Below, one piece after another: positions 1 through 7,318 of a DNA stretch of 33,514 nucleotides. Below the pieces are notes generated by a model. That model made no database searches. It had not been told where the DNA came from and saw nothing but the letters and a program-made list of their open reading frames with translations. The DNA lies in NCBI GenBank assembly GCA_902608115.1, contig CACLMT010000011.1, positions 1 through 33,514 on the forward strand. Direction: 5' to 3'. Position 1 is the stretch's first letter, and each line of letters begins with the position of its first letter. Origin of the DNA: an uncultured SAR86 cluster bacterium (GTDB taxonomy: Bacteria; Pseudomonadota; Gammaproteobacteria; Magnimaribacterales; D2472). The position numbers and the translations under genes are program-made.

Positions 1-255
1 AAGCTCGTCTTGTCTAGCTTCCAAAGATTCAAAGGGGATATTTATTGAGCCCGCTATCGCACCCATTTCAAATTCATTCTTTGGTCTTACATCAAGCAAA
101 TAAGCTGATTCTTTATTAACAAGATTGGTAAGTTGGGTACAATCAACTCTGCTACCTCCTCGTCTAGTCTCAGTGCGAAACCATAATAATATAGAGACAA
201 ATAAAGGGACCGATAAGTACCAGTAATCAATTAAAAACAAATTGAATTCAAGCAT
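1..255 (-). CDS. Rhodanese-like domain membrane protein (partial, C-terminus off the window)
   Basis: Reading leftward from an ATG at 255-253 gives 85 open codons that run off the window edge, so the C-terminus is missing. The N-terminus has one membrane segment (about residues 10-22), followed by a basic linker and the start of a rhodanese domain: LLDVRPKNEFEMGAIAGSIN at about residues 55-74, where the DVR and GAIAGSINIP blocks are typical of the fold. The catalytic Cys loop would lie beyond the edge. The layout of one TM helix plus one rhodanese domain resembles gammaproteobacterial YibN, which often sits near phosphoglycerate mutase genes. Here it diverges from gpmA across only 41 bp, so the two genes must share a compact promoter region. 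A sulfurtransferase role is family knowledge and cannot be checked without the Cys loop. Confidence 0.8.
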   Translation of the reverse strand, partial: MLEFNLFLIDYWYLSVPLFVSILLWFRTETRRGGSRVDCTQLTNLVNKESAYLLDVRPKNEFEMGAIAGSINIPFESLEARQDEL

Positions 256-296
256 TGGTCTATTATCGCTTAAAATATATTTAATGTGAGGTTTAT

Positions 297-926
297 ATGA
301 TGAAAGATCAAAATTTTTTAGTTCTAGTTAGACATGGACAAAGTAAGTGGAATGCTAAAAATTTATTCACAGGGTGGAAAGATCCTGGATTGACTCAAAA
401 AGGAACCAAAGAAGCAGAGAATGCTGGCAAACTTATTTATGAAAAAAATATAAAATTTGCAGCTATGTTTACCTCTAATCTTAAGAGGGCTCAGATAACC
501 GGTCAACTCATTCTAGAAAATATTAAACAAACCCAAATAGAGATTATAAAGAATCAAGCCCTGAATGAACGGGATTATGGTGATCTTTCTGGATTGAATA
601 AGGATGACGCAAGAAAAGAGTGGGGAGAAGAACAAGTTCACACTTGGAGAAGGTCTTATGACGTACAACCCCCAGGCGGAGAAAGCTTAAAAAATACTGC
701 AGACAGAGTCCTTCCTTATTTTAATAAGCATATACTTCCTAGAATTCAGCAAGGAGAAAACATTTTAATTTCTGCACACGGGAATTCCCTTCGCTCCCTT
801 GTCATGCAGCTTGATAATTTGAATCAAGATGAGGTGGTAGCGCTTGAAATACCAACAGGGGCTCCAATCATTTATTCTTTTACTGGGGATCTCCTACCCA
901 CTTCTAAGGAAAATCTTTTTGAATAA
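297..926 (+). CDS. gpmA: 2,3-bisphosphoglycerate-dependent phosphoglycerate mutase
   Basis: Interconverts 3- and 2-phosphoglycerate in glycolysis and gluconeogenesis through a phosphohistidine intermediate, in the cytoplasm. [10 protein letters not shown] carries the phosphorylated His (H13), [10 protein letters not shown] holds the acid/base Glu (E91), and SAHGNSLR holds the second catalytic His (H161). At 209 aa it belongs to the short form seen in many alphaproteobacteria and marine bacteria, and lacks the internal loop of the ~250 aa E. coli enzyme. ATG codons stand at 297 and 300; GTGAGG at 286-291 could serve either, so the start is uncertain by one codon. Its 3' end overlaps the proposed TTG start of mutY by 8 bp, suggesting translational coupling. 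Confidence 0.93.
   Translation: MMKDQNFLVLVRHGQSKWNAKNLFTGWKDPGLTQKGTKEAENAGKLIYEKNIKFAAMFTSNLKRAQITGQLILENIKQTQIEIIKNQALNERDYGDLSGLNKDDARKEWGEEQVHTWRRSYDVQPPGGESLKNTADRVLPYFNKHILPRIQQGENILISAHGNSLRSLVMQLDNLNQDEVVALEIPTGAPIIYSFTGDLLPTSKENLFE
906..910 (+). promoter_or_regulatory. Ribosome binding site fixing the mutY start
   Basis: AAGGA inside the 3' end of gpmA lies 8 nt before a TTG at 919. The upstream TTG at 844 in the same frame would add 25 residues unlike any MutY N-terminus, so this site favours 919. Confidence 0.6.
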
Positions 927-1920
927 GCAATTTCAAAATATTTCTCAGCAAATTGTAGATTGGTATAAGAAATATGGTCGACATGAACTTCCATGGAGAA
1001 GAAATATTACTCCATATAAAATTTGGATTTCAGAGATTATGTTGCAACAAACTCAAGTAAAGACTGTTATTCCTTACTTTAAAAATTTTCTTAAGAAATA
1101 TCCTACCCTAAGAAAAATTTCTCAAGCTAGCGAGGATGAAATTATGGCTCAATGGTCTGGATTAGGATTCTATAGACGAGCTAGAAACATCTTCTTAACA
1201 AAAGAGATTATTAAAAATGATTTCAATAACATTTTTCCTAAAACATATAATGAAATTCTAAGCTTACCAGGCATTGGTAAATCAACGGCCGGAGCAATTA
1301 TGTCGCTTGCTTATCTGACTCCAAGACCAATATTAGATGGAAATGTAAAAAGAGTTATAACTAGATTGGTTAATAAAGGTATTAAGCCTATAAAAGAAAA
1401 GGAATTTTGGCAGATCTCTGAGAAACTTTTGAATACGAAAGATTGTTTTTCCTTTACTCAGGGAATTATGGATCTTGGGGCAACAATATGCACCCCAACT
1501 AATCCTACCTGCAATCAATGTCCTCTAAAACTTAATTGTCAATCCGCTTTTAAAGTAAAAATAAAACCAAAAAATAAAAAAAGATCAATTAAAAGACTTA
1601 TTGAGATGAACCTGCAATTAATCCATACAGAGAAATCCTTTTTACTGGTAAAAAATGAAGAAGACTCTATTTGGAGTAGACTTTGGATTCCTTTTAATCG
1701 GGCAACAATGGATTCTTATTTAAATAGATTAACTCATTATAAGAATGAACAGATTTCCCACCAATTAACTCACCGAGTCTTGGATCTTTCTATAAATATA
1801 TATAAATCTGAAAAAGAATTTAAAATACAAACAAATAAAAAATATAAATGGATAAAAAAGGATAAAATAAAGGAATATGGCATTCCTAAACCTATTAACA
1901 AGCTAATGAATGAATTATGA
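919..1920 (+). CDS. mutY: Adenine DNA glycosylase MutY
   Basis: Removes adenine mispaired with 8-oxoguanine in base excision repair. From the TTG start at 919 the protein is 333 aa (E. coli MutY about 350). The N-terminus has GRHELPWR; the catalytic Glu is E39 in [10 protein letters not shown]; the helix-hairpin-helix is [11 protein letters not shown] (116-126); the catalytic Asp is D140 in ILDGNVKR. The [4Fe-4S] ligands follow the family spacing C-x6-C-x2-C-x5-C in [17 protein letters not shown]. The C-terminal third is the NUDIX-like 8-oxoG recognition domain, Lys-rich and weakly conserved here. The start was chosen from the RBS and from family alignment; the longer frame from 844 is not credible. 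The stop overlaps the yggX ATG (ATGA), the usual mutY-yggX pairing. Confidence 0.93.
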   Translation: MNKQFQNISQQIVDWYKKYGRHELPWRRNITPYKIWISEIMLQQTQVKTVIPYFKNFLKKYPTLRKISQASEDEIMAQWSGLGFYRRARNIFLTKEIIKNDFNNIFPKTYNEILSLPGIGKSTAGAIMSLAYLTPRPILDGNVKRVITRLVNKGIKPIKEKEFWQISEKLLNTKDCFSFTQGIMDLGATICTPTNPTCNQCPLKLNCQSAFKVKIKPKNKKRSIKRLIEMNLQLIHTEKSFLLVKNEEDSIWSRLWIPFNRATMDSYLNRLTHYKNEQISHQLTHRVLDLSINIYKSEKEFKIQTNKKYKWIKKDKIKEYGIPKPINKLMNEL

Positions 1921-2186
1921 CCAATACTATTTTTTGTAAGAAATATCAAAAAGACTTACCTGCTCTTAAAGTTCCGCCTATGCCTGGCCCAAAAGGAAAA
2001 GAATTAATGGATACCATTTCTGATGATGCTTGGGAAGCATGGAAATCCCATCAAACAACACTAATTAACGAAAAGCACTTGGATTTATCTGTTGCTGAAA
2101 ATAGATCTTGGTTATTAAATCAGATGGATAAATTTTTTAACAATGAGGAAGTTGAGATAGCATCTGGGTTTAAAGCTCTAGACTAA
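1917..2186 (+). CDS. yggX: YggX family Fe(II)-trafficking / oxidative damage protection protein
   Basis: A small cytoplasmic protein of 89 aa, the usual family length. Members protect Fe-S clusters from oxidation and have been proposed to carry labile Fe(II). The conserved Cys (C7 in IFCKKYQKDLPAL), the PPMPGPKG segment and the WxxWxxHQTxLINE pattern are all present. It overlaps mutY by 4 bp (ATGA); a placement next to the Fe-S enzyme MutY is conserved in gammaproteobacteria. Its last bases overlap the convergent SDR gene by 4 bp, leaving no room for a separate terminator. Confidence 0.92.
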   Translation: MTNTIFCKKYQKDLPALKVPPMPGPKGKELMDTISDDAWEAWKSHQTTLINEKHLDLSVAENRSWLLNQMDKFFNNEEVEIASGFKALD

Positions 2187-2947
2187 TTATTCCACCAAGC
2201 AGAATCTGAAAAAGCTCTTAAATCTAACTCATGAGTCCAAGCAGACCTATGTTGTTGAGATAAATGATAATAAGTTTCTGCAATTTTTTCTGGAAGAATT
2301 AATCCATCATGCTCCATCCCCTTGCTCTCACGAAGCTGTTTAAACATCTCTTCTCCAAGCATCTTTCCTAGCGTATCTGGAGCATCAACCATTCCATCAA
2401 CTACAATATGCGCAACATGAATGCCCTTAGGTGAAAACTCATCATTTAAAGTTTGACATAACATCCTTCTACCACCCATGGCTGGTGCATGAGAATGCTG
2501 ATTTTTATTGCCACGCATTGCAGCAGTTGCAGACGTAACAAGAAAAGTCCCTGATCCTCTTTCTTCCATCAAAGGACATAAAACTTTTGCGACTCTAAAT
2601 AAACCCAAATCAGCCATGCGCCAACCCCACTCAAATTCCTTTAGTGTGGTCTCATGAAGTGGCTTCATCCCGCTTTGAGCGCCTAAGTTATAGACAAGAA
2701 CTTCAATTGGACCAATTTCTTTTTCAATGGAAACGATAAGATCTTCAAGAACATTTTCTTCAATGGCATCAACCAAATATCCATTTGCAGAGCCACCTTG
2801 CTTTTCAATGTTTGAAACAAGTTTATTCAGCCCGTTTTGATCAGTTCTTCTACACAAACATGAATGATAACCTTCACTGGCAAATTTTGTTGCGACAGTT
2901 CCACCTATCCCTGCACCTGCACCTAAAACTAAACAAACTGATTTCAT
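2183..2947 (-). CDS. Atypical short-chain dehydrogenase/reductase-fold protein
   Basis: 254 aa with an SDR Rossmann fold. The nucleotide-binding motif GAGAGIG is at residues 9-15, the NLGA block (normally NNAG) at 88-90, and the strand with the catalytic Ser at S139 in VTSATAAMRG. The later block KGIHVAHIVVDGMVDAP matches a subgroup of glucose/ribitol-dehydrogenase-like SDRs. The usual Y-x3-K is absent: the segment after S139 reads NKNQHSHAPAMGGRRML, with no Tyr and no Lys at the expected sites (about 152 and 156). It may therefore be a non-catalytic NAD(P)-binding protein or use an altered mechanism. ATG at 2947. The substrate is unknown. The gene is convergent with yggX and lies upstream of tRNA-Phe on the opposite strand. 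Confidence 0.8.
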   Translation of the reverse strand: MKSVCLVLGAGAGIGGTVATKFASEGYHSCLCRRTDQNGLNKLVSNIEKQGGSANGYLVDAIEENVLEDLIVSIEKEIGPIEVLVYNLGAQSGMKPLHETTLKEFEWGWRMADLGLFRVAKVLCPLMEERGSGTFLVTSATAAMRGNKNQHSHAPAMGGRRMLCQTLNDEFSPKGIHVAHIVVDGMVDAPDTLGKMLGEEMFKQLRESKGMEHDGLILPEKIAETYYHLSQQHRSAWTHELDLRAFSDSAWWNN

Positions 2948-2990
2948 AGTAATTTTATAATTAAATTAATATTTATATTCTAACTAACTA

Positions 2991-3019
2991 TTCTCCACCA
3001 AGTACAGTTCAGTTATAAT
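2991..3019 (+). promoter_or_regulatory. Putative promoter of tRNA-Phe
   Basis: A perfect TATAAT at 3014-3019 ends 15 nt before the tRNA 5' end. A weak -35 (TTCTCC, 2991-2996) lies at 17 bp spacing. No terminator is visible between the tRNA and the following PhyH gene, so this promoter may also read into it. Confidence 0.5.
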
Positions 3020-3034
3020 TCTTCATCTTATATT

Positions 3035-3110
3035 GCCCAGATAGCTCAGTCGGTAGAGCAAAGGACTGAAAATCCTTGTGTCGGTAGTTCGATTCTACCT
3101 CTGGGCACCA
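3035..3110 (+). tRNA. tRNA-Phe (GAA)
   Basis: A 76-nt cloverleaf with encoded CCA. The acceptor arms GCCCAGA (3035-3041) and TCTGGGC (3100-3106) pair perfectly. The D-arm is GCTC...GAGC, the anticodon stem AGGA/TCCT, the anticodon GAA at 3068-3070, and the T-arm GGTAG-TTCGATT-CTACC. It is the only intact copy; its 3' half recurs at 3989-4035 and, diverged, at 6014-6054, which marks it as an integration target. Confidence 0.97.
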
Positions 3111-3133
3111 TTTCTAGGATTTCTTAAATTTGA

Positions 3134-3168
3134 GCTTTAACAGCAATTGTAATAGCCTGAGTTAAAGC
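3134..3168 (+). repeat. Inverted repeat between tRNA-Phe and PhyH gene
   Basis: GCTTTAAC (3134-3141) and GTTAAAGC (3161-3168) are perfect 8-bp complements around a 19-nt spacer. There is no T-tract after it, so it is not a factor-independent terminator. It could be a protein-binding site, for example a recombinase arm site, or a leader hairpin; its function is unknown. Confidence 0.35.
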
Positions 3169-3190
3169 AATTAACCTTGAAATAGTAAAA

Positions 3191-3994
3191 ATGGAAATAC
3201 CTATCTTAGATGTAACTGATAAAATTCAGGATAAAATAGAACACCTTTCAGAATTCGGTTGTTTAGTTGTAAAAAATACCATATCGGAGGATACAAGAGA
3301 GAAAGTTAAAACAGAACTAGAACCAGCAATGGAAATGTCCCCTGCAGAGGTCGATGATCCTGAAGCCTTTTATCCAGGAAATACTAAGCGAATGGGTGCC
3401 TTGGTCGCGTTATCTGAAACTTCTGGAAAACTAGCAATCGATAAAATGTCTATGGACATTTGTGACCATTTTTTATTGCCTAACTCAGACTGTGGTTATC
3501 AACTTCATGTAAGTGTTGCTGTGGAAGTTGGTCCTGGTTCTCGAAAACAAATATTGCATAGAGAGGAAGACCCATTCCCATTTTTTGATCTTCCGCGACC
3601 GAATCTAATTGTTGCAAGTATGTGGGCAATAACTGACTTTCGAGCCGACAATGGAGCTACCTTGCTTGTACCGGGTAGTCACACATGGGGGAAAGATAGA
3701 AAGCCAAAAGATGAAGAAATACTATCGGCAGAAATGCCTGCAGGGTCAGTCTTGTATTGGTTGGGAGGAACTCTGCATGGTGCAGGAGCTAATGTTTCTA
3801 ATGACTGGAGATATGGAGTCATTCTTACTTACTCTCTAGGTTGGTTGCGTCAGGAAGAAAATCAATATCTAGATGTACCTTCAGAAGACGTAAAAAAACT
3901 TCCTAAGGATCTTGCTGAGCTAATTGGCTATAGAGCTTATGGCGGATTAGGATTTTCAATAAATCCAGAACATTTCTTTCTGCAAGATGACTGA
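3191..3994 (+). CDS. Phytanoyl-CoA dioxygenase (PhyH) family protein, HxE variant
   Basis: 267 aa of the non-haem Fe(II)/2-oxoglutarate oxygenase PhyH family, cytoplasmic; the substrate cannot be read from sequence. Metal ligands are H123 and E125 (ILHREEDPF) and distal H196 (TLHGAGAN); R207 would bind the 2OG carboxylate. The carboxylate ligand is Glu, where most PhyH members and the paralogue at 8294-9181 have Asp (HRD). Other shared blocks are GYQLH, WAITDF, VPGSHxW and GWLRQEENQYL. It starts 80 bp after tRNA-Phe with no clear RBS, so leader-dependent or tRNA read-through expression is possible. The last Asp codon and the TGA stop lie inside the duplicated tRNA fragment. The protein ends about 28 residues sooner than its paralogue. 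Confidence 0.88.
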   Translation: MEIPILDVTDKIQDKIEHLSEFGCLVVKNTISEDTREKVKTELEPAMEMSPAEVDDPEAFYPGNTKRMGALVALSETSGKLAIDKMSMDICDHFLLPNSDCGYQLHVSVAVEVGPGSRKQILHREEDPFPFFDLPRPNLIVASMWAITDFRADNGATLLVPGSHTWGKDRKPKDEEILSAEMPAGSVLYWLGGTLHGAGANVSNDWRYGVILTYSLGWLRQEENQYLDVPSEDVKKLPKDLAELIGYRAYGGLGFSINPEHFFLQDD

Positions 3995-4035
3995 AAATCC
4001 TTGTGTCGGTAGTTCGATTCTACCTCTGGGCACCA
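3989..4035 (+). repeat. Duplicated 3' half of tRNA-Phe (att-like), perfect copy
   Basis: 47 nt identical to tRNA-Phe positions 3064-3110: from the 5' side of the anticodon stem through the anticodon loop, variable loop, T-arm and 3' acceptor strand to CCA. The 5' half of the tRNA is absent, so it cannot form a tRNA. A start in the anticodon region is typical of att sites for integrases that cross over in the tRNA anticodon loop. Confidence 0.95.
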
Positions 4036-4107
4036 GCTTCTAGTACAATGATACGAGTTAAGGATAGAGGTTAATGTTTTTGTTTTATCTTTATGTAGTT
4101 AATCAAT

Positions 4108-6015
4108 ATGGAAAATAATAATTTGCATGATGTTGTTATAAGAAATGGCAAGATCATAGACGGATCTGGTAAAAAACCATTTAGTGGTGATATTGCTGTA
4201 GATAATGGAAAAATATCTTTAGTTGGAACGATAAAAGGTTCAGGCAAAAGGGAAATTGACGCAAAAGGCAACCTAGTTACACCAGGTTGGGTGGATATTC
4301 ATACTCACTATGATGGTCAAGTTTGTTGGGATCCGTACCTCACTCCTTCAAGCTGGCATGGTGTTACCACAGTGGTAATGGGAAATTGTGGGGTTGGGTT
4401 TGCTCCTGTTAGGCCTGGAAATGAAGATTTTCTTATTCAATTAATGGAGGGGGTGGAAGATATTCCGGGCTCTGCTTTGCACGAAGGAATTGATTGGGAT
4501 TGGGAAACATTTCCTGAATTTTTAGATGCAATTGATCAAAAAGAATTTGTCATGGACCTAGGGTTTATGATTGGACATGGTCCTTTGAGGAGCTATGTGA
4601 TGGGTTATGAAAGGTGTCAAAATCAAGTTGATGCATCTGAAGCAGAAATAGGCAAGATGTCTAACCTAGTAACAGATGCGATTGCGGCAGGCGCCCTTGG
4701 TTTTAGTACCTCAAGAACTATTCTTCACAGAGACATTTATGGTAAATACGTTCCTGGAACAGAAGCAAGCTCTGAGGAAATGAGAGCCCTTGCTTTTGGT
4801 ATAGATAAAGCAGGCGAAGGAACTATGGAAATCGTTTCTGATTGGCTTGACAAAGAAATCGAGATGTCTTGGATGAAAGAATACATTAAGAAAAGTGATT
4901 GCGGATTAACATTTTTGCAAACAAGCGGCGATGCCGTAAAAACAACTTTATTTTGTGAAGAACAGTTTCTTAAAGGAAAGAATGTGCGGCCTCAATTCCC
5001 AGGCAGAAATGTTGGGCTAATGTTTGGTCTAGAAAGTTCCCTACATCCATTTATTCAGTACCCAGCATATAAAAAAATTGCTCACCTTCCCTTAGATCAA
5101 AGATTTGAGGTTATGAAAGATCCTGACTTTAAAAGTAAATTATTAAGCCAAGAGCCAGATTTTGAGTCAGATATCGAAAGCAAGCTTGCAGACGAAACAA
5201 ACACCAAGACAAAAGATGAGCTTTTAGCGGATGCAAAGTTAGGAATAATGCTAACTTCAAATTATGGCACTCAATTTATTTTAGGGAGCCCTCCAAATTA
5301 TGAGCCTAGAAAAGAAGACAGCATAGCTTCAATAGCTTCAAAGAGAGGTGTCTCAGAGCTTGAAGTTATATATGACGAAATGATGAAAAACAATGGCACA
5401 AATCTAATTTATGCATGTTTCACACCTTATGAAAATTATAAACTTGATTTTGTTGAGCAAGCTTATGGATTAAAGTCTTCGATTGCTGGAGGAAGTGATG
5501 GGGGCGCTCATTGCGGATTAATATGTGATGCAAGTATGCCAACCACCAATTTATCGCATTGGGCAAGAGATCGTGAAATTGGTAAAAAATTTCCTCTTGA
5601 GTTAATTATTAGAAAACAAACAAAGGATACTGCTGAAACCTATGGATTGTTTGATCGGGGAGAAATTAGACCTGGCATGTTGGCTGATATTAATATCATT
5701 GATTTTGATAAGCTGAATGTGAGCCATCCCAAAATGATCCATGATCTTCCTTTGGGGGGGAGACGACTCATTCAAGATGCTACTGGTTATATAGCAACAA
5801 TTAAAAGCGGCGAGATTATTAGTGAGAATGGAAAAGCTACTGGATCACTGCCTGGAAAACTCATTAGAGGGAAACAGGAGTGCGAAGTAAAATCTGAAAT
5901 AGAAAAAATTCCATTGTTTGATAAAACTATCAGGCTGGCGTTAGTAAGGGCAGCCCGATTATTTTGGGGGCTGAGGAAAAAGTCCTTGAAAACAACAATA
6001 GTGTCCGAAACTTAA
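4108..6015 (+). CDS. N-acyl-D-amino-acid deacylase family amidohydrolase
   Basis: 635 aa of the metal-dependent amidohydrolase superfamily (D-aminoacylase / amidohydrolase-3 type). Members hydrolyse N-acyl-D-amino acids or related amides in the cytoplasm. WVDIHTHYDGQ has the HxH metal ligands (H65, H67). GNCGVGFAPVRPG, MEGVEDIPG, GHGPLR, GALGFSTSR and GGSDGGAH are characteristic blocks of this subgroup. The usual C-terminal end is near SLPGKLIRG (about residue 587); about 48 further residues, basic and amphipathic (KTIRLALVRAARLFWGLRKK), form an unusual tail that runs into the tRNA-like repeat. ATG at 4108; RBS weak. The next gene is a diaminopropionate ammonia-lyase, so one idea is release of a D-amino acid that the lyase then breaks down. 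The precise substrate is unknown. Confidence 0.85.
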   Translation: MENNNLHDVVIRNGKIIDGSGKKPFSGDIAVDNGKISLVGTIKGSGKREIDAKGNLVTPGWVDIHTHYDGQVCWDPYLTPSSWHGVTTVVMGNCGVGFAPVRPGNEDFLIQLMEGVEDIPGSALHEGIDWDWETFPEFLDAIDQKEFVMDLGFMIGHGPLRSYVMGYERCQNQVDASEAEIGKMSNLVTDAIAAGALGFSTSRTILHRDIYGKYVPGTEASSEEMRALAFGIDKAGEGTMEIVSDWLDKEIEMSWMKEYIKKSDCGLTFLQTSGDAVKTTLFCEEQFLKGKNVRPQFPGRNVGLMFGLESSLHPFIQYPAYKKIAHLPLDQRFEVMKDPDFKSKLLSQEPDFESDIESKLADETNTKTKDELLADAKLGIMLTSNYGTQFILGSPPNYEPRKEDSIASIASKRGVSELEVIYDEMMKNNGTNLIYACFTPYENYKLDFVEQAYGLKSSIAGGSDGGAHCGLICDASMPTTNLSHWARDREIGKKFPLELIIRKQTKDTAETYGLFDRGEIRPGMLADINIIDFDKLNVSHPKMIHDLPLGGRRLIQDATGYIATIKSGEIISENGKATGSLPGKLIRGKQECEVKSEIEKIPLFDKTIRLALVRAARLFWGLRKKSLKTTIVSET

Positions 6016-6054
6016 ATCCTTGTGTCGGTGGTTCGATTCTACCTCTGGTCAACA
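6014..6054 (+). repeat. Diverged copy of the tRNA-Phe 3' half (att-like)
   Basis: 41 nt aligned to 3070-3110 with three substitutions (A3086 to G, G3105 to T, C3108 to A). The core TCCTTGTGTCGGT and the T-loop GTTCGATTCTACC are kept, and the CCA end is degraded to ACA. ACT at 6010-6012 may extend the homology leftward if one A was lost. The amidohydrolase stop TAA (6013-6015) overlaps its left edge. Confidence 0.9.
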
Positions 6055-6085
6055 TTTATAAAATAATCTCAGCTAAACTAAGTCT

Positions 6086-7255
6086 ATGTTAGTAGAGCAT
6101 TTTCATAACACCCATAAAAGCGCTGGCTCTTATCCAGAAAGATTGCAATCTATACTAAGACTCAAGGATGCAGAAATAGCATTCAATGAAATCTCGACCT
6201 GGCCAAGCTATGAACAAACTCCTCTCGTCTCGCTTAATAAAATAGCAGCTAAAATAGGAATTAAGGAAATTTACTATAAAGATGAAAGCTCTCGATTTGG
6301 TTTAGGAAGTTTTAAGGCGCTGGGAGGAACCTATGGTGTCTTAAGATTTATTAAAGATGCCTTAGAAGAAGAATTTGGAAAAACTGTCGCAATTGAGGAT
6401 ATTCGTAGCGGCAAGTACTCAAATAATATTTCAAAGTACACAGTCACAACTGCTACTGATGGAAATCATGGTCGCTCAGTTGCTTTCGGGGCAAAGTTAT
6501 TCGGATGTAAGTGTCAAATATACATTCATTCAGAAGTTAGTCAGGGGAGGCATGATGCAATAGAAAATCTTGATGCAAGGGTTGTGCGTGTTGATGGAAA
6601 TTACGATAAATCAGTAGAAATATGTAAAAAAGAATCAAAGCTAAATAATTGGCAAGTTATTTCTGACACTTCTTACTCTGGGTATACAAAATATCCTCGC
6701 TATATAATGGCTGGTTACAATGTAATGGCTGAAGAAATTACTAACCAAATGGGAAAAAAGTCCATGCCAACCCATATATTTTTGCAAGGTGGGGTGGGTT
6801 CATTTCCTGGTGCCATTTGCGGATACTTTTGGGAAAAGTTTAATAATCAGAACTTAAAAATTGTTGTAGTTGAATCTGAACATGCTCCTTGTTTAATTAA
6901 AAGTGCTCAAAAAAATAAAATAACTTCTGTTCCCGTAGAAACAGAAACAATCATGGCGGGTTTATCATGCGGAGAGCCTTCTTTATTGGGGTGGGAAATA
7001 TTAAGCTCTGGTGCGGATGATTTCATTACAATCTCTGATGATTTAATACCCTCAGTAATGCGCTTTCTCTCAAAGAATAGCCCCTATATTGAAGCTGGAG
7101 AATCCTCGGTTGCTGGGCTAGCTGGATTGATAGAAATAATGAAAAATCAAAAAGTTGCTAAAAACATAGGTCTTGGCTCTGATAGCATTGTTCTGTTATT
7201 TGGGACTGAGGGTGCAACAGATCCAGAAATTTATAATTCAATTATAAATACATAA
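6086..7255 (+). CDS. Diaminopropionate ammonia-lyase
   Basis: A PLP fold-type II enzyme of 389 aa (E. coli YgeX about 398). The family converts 2,3-diaminopropionate (D or L) to pyruvate and two ammonia, in the cytoplasm. The PLP Lys is K77 in GLGSFKALGG; the family's acidic residue sits in ATDGNHGRS (D125). GGVGSFPGA is the phosphate-binding loop, with ETIMAGLSCGEPS and ESSVAGLAGL as further family blocks, and FGTEGATDPEIY near the end. The N-terminus NTHKSAGSYPERL also aligns with the family, supporting the ATG at 6086. It begins 31 bp after the diverged tRNA-like repeat, in the same orientation as the amidohydrolase. It could be the residue of a still older insertion, but no further repeat copy follows it. 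Confidence 0.88.
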   Translation: MLVEHFHNTHKSAGSYPERLQSILRLKDAEIAFNEISTWPSYEQTPLVSLNKIAAKIGIKEIYYKDESSRFGLGSFKALGGTYGVLRFIKDALEEEFGKTVAIEDIRSGKYSNNISKYTVTTATDGNHGRSVAFGAKLFGCKCQIYIHSEVSQGRHDAIENLDARVVRVDGNYDKSVEICKKESKLNNWQVISDTSYSGYTKYPRYIMAGYNVMAEEITNQMGKKSMPTHIFLQGGVGSFPGAICGYFWEKFNNQNLKIVVVESEHAPCLIKSAQKNKITSVPVETETIMAGLSCGEPSLLGWEILSSGADDFITISDDLIPSVMRFLSKNSPYIEAGESSVAGLAGLIEIMKNQKVAKNIGLGSDSIVLLFGTEGATDPEIYNSIINT

Positions 7256-7282
7256 ACAGTATTAATTTAAGTCCATTTTAGT

Positions 7283-7318
7283 CTTATTCTTAATTTGGCT
7301 ATCGTTGATAAGAATAAG
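7283..7318 (+). promoter_or_regulatory. Perfect 10-bp inverted repeat before the MarR gene
   Basis: CTTATTCTTA (7283-7292) and TAAGAATAAG (7309-7318) are exact complements around a 16-nt spacer. The right arm overlaps the only RBS-like string nearby (AAGGA, 7316-7320). It could be an autoregulatory MarR operator, since MarR dimers bind palindromes, or an RNA hairpin that hides the ribosome site. It lies 27-80 bp after the lyase stop. Confidence 0.55.

Larger units (their letters stand above)
3111..4035 (+). mobile_element. Putative tRNA-Phe-integrated single-gene unit 1
   Basis: A 925-bp interval between the CCA end of tRNA-Phe and the end of a perfect copy of the tRNA 3' half. It carries one complete gene (PhyH family) in the tRNA orientation and no recombinase. 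If inserted at the tRNA anticodon region or 3' half, the distal copy (3989-4035) is the displaced original 3' end. Perfect identity suggests a recent event. Unit boundaries are inferred from repeats only. Confidence 0.5.
4036..6054 (+). mobile_element. Putative tRNA-Phe-integrated single-gene unit 2
   Basis: A 2,019-bp interval between the perfect tRNA-fragment copy and the diverged copy at 6014-6054. It holds one gene, the amidohydrolase, again in the tRNA orientation and with its stop codon inside the distal repeat. The diverged boundary fits an older insertion later pushed away from the tRNA by unit 1. No integrase is visible. Confidence 0.45.

Noticed and set aside
844-918. Upstream in-frame extension of mutY from a TTG at 844
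   Set aside because: It overlaps gpmA by 83 bp, adds residues with no MutY similarity, and the AAGGA at 906-910 points to 919.
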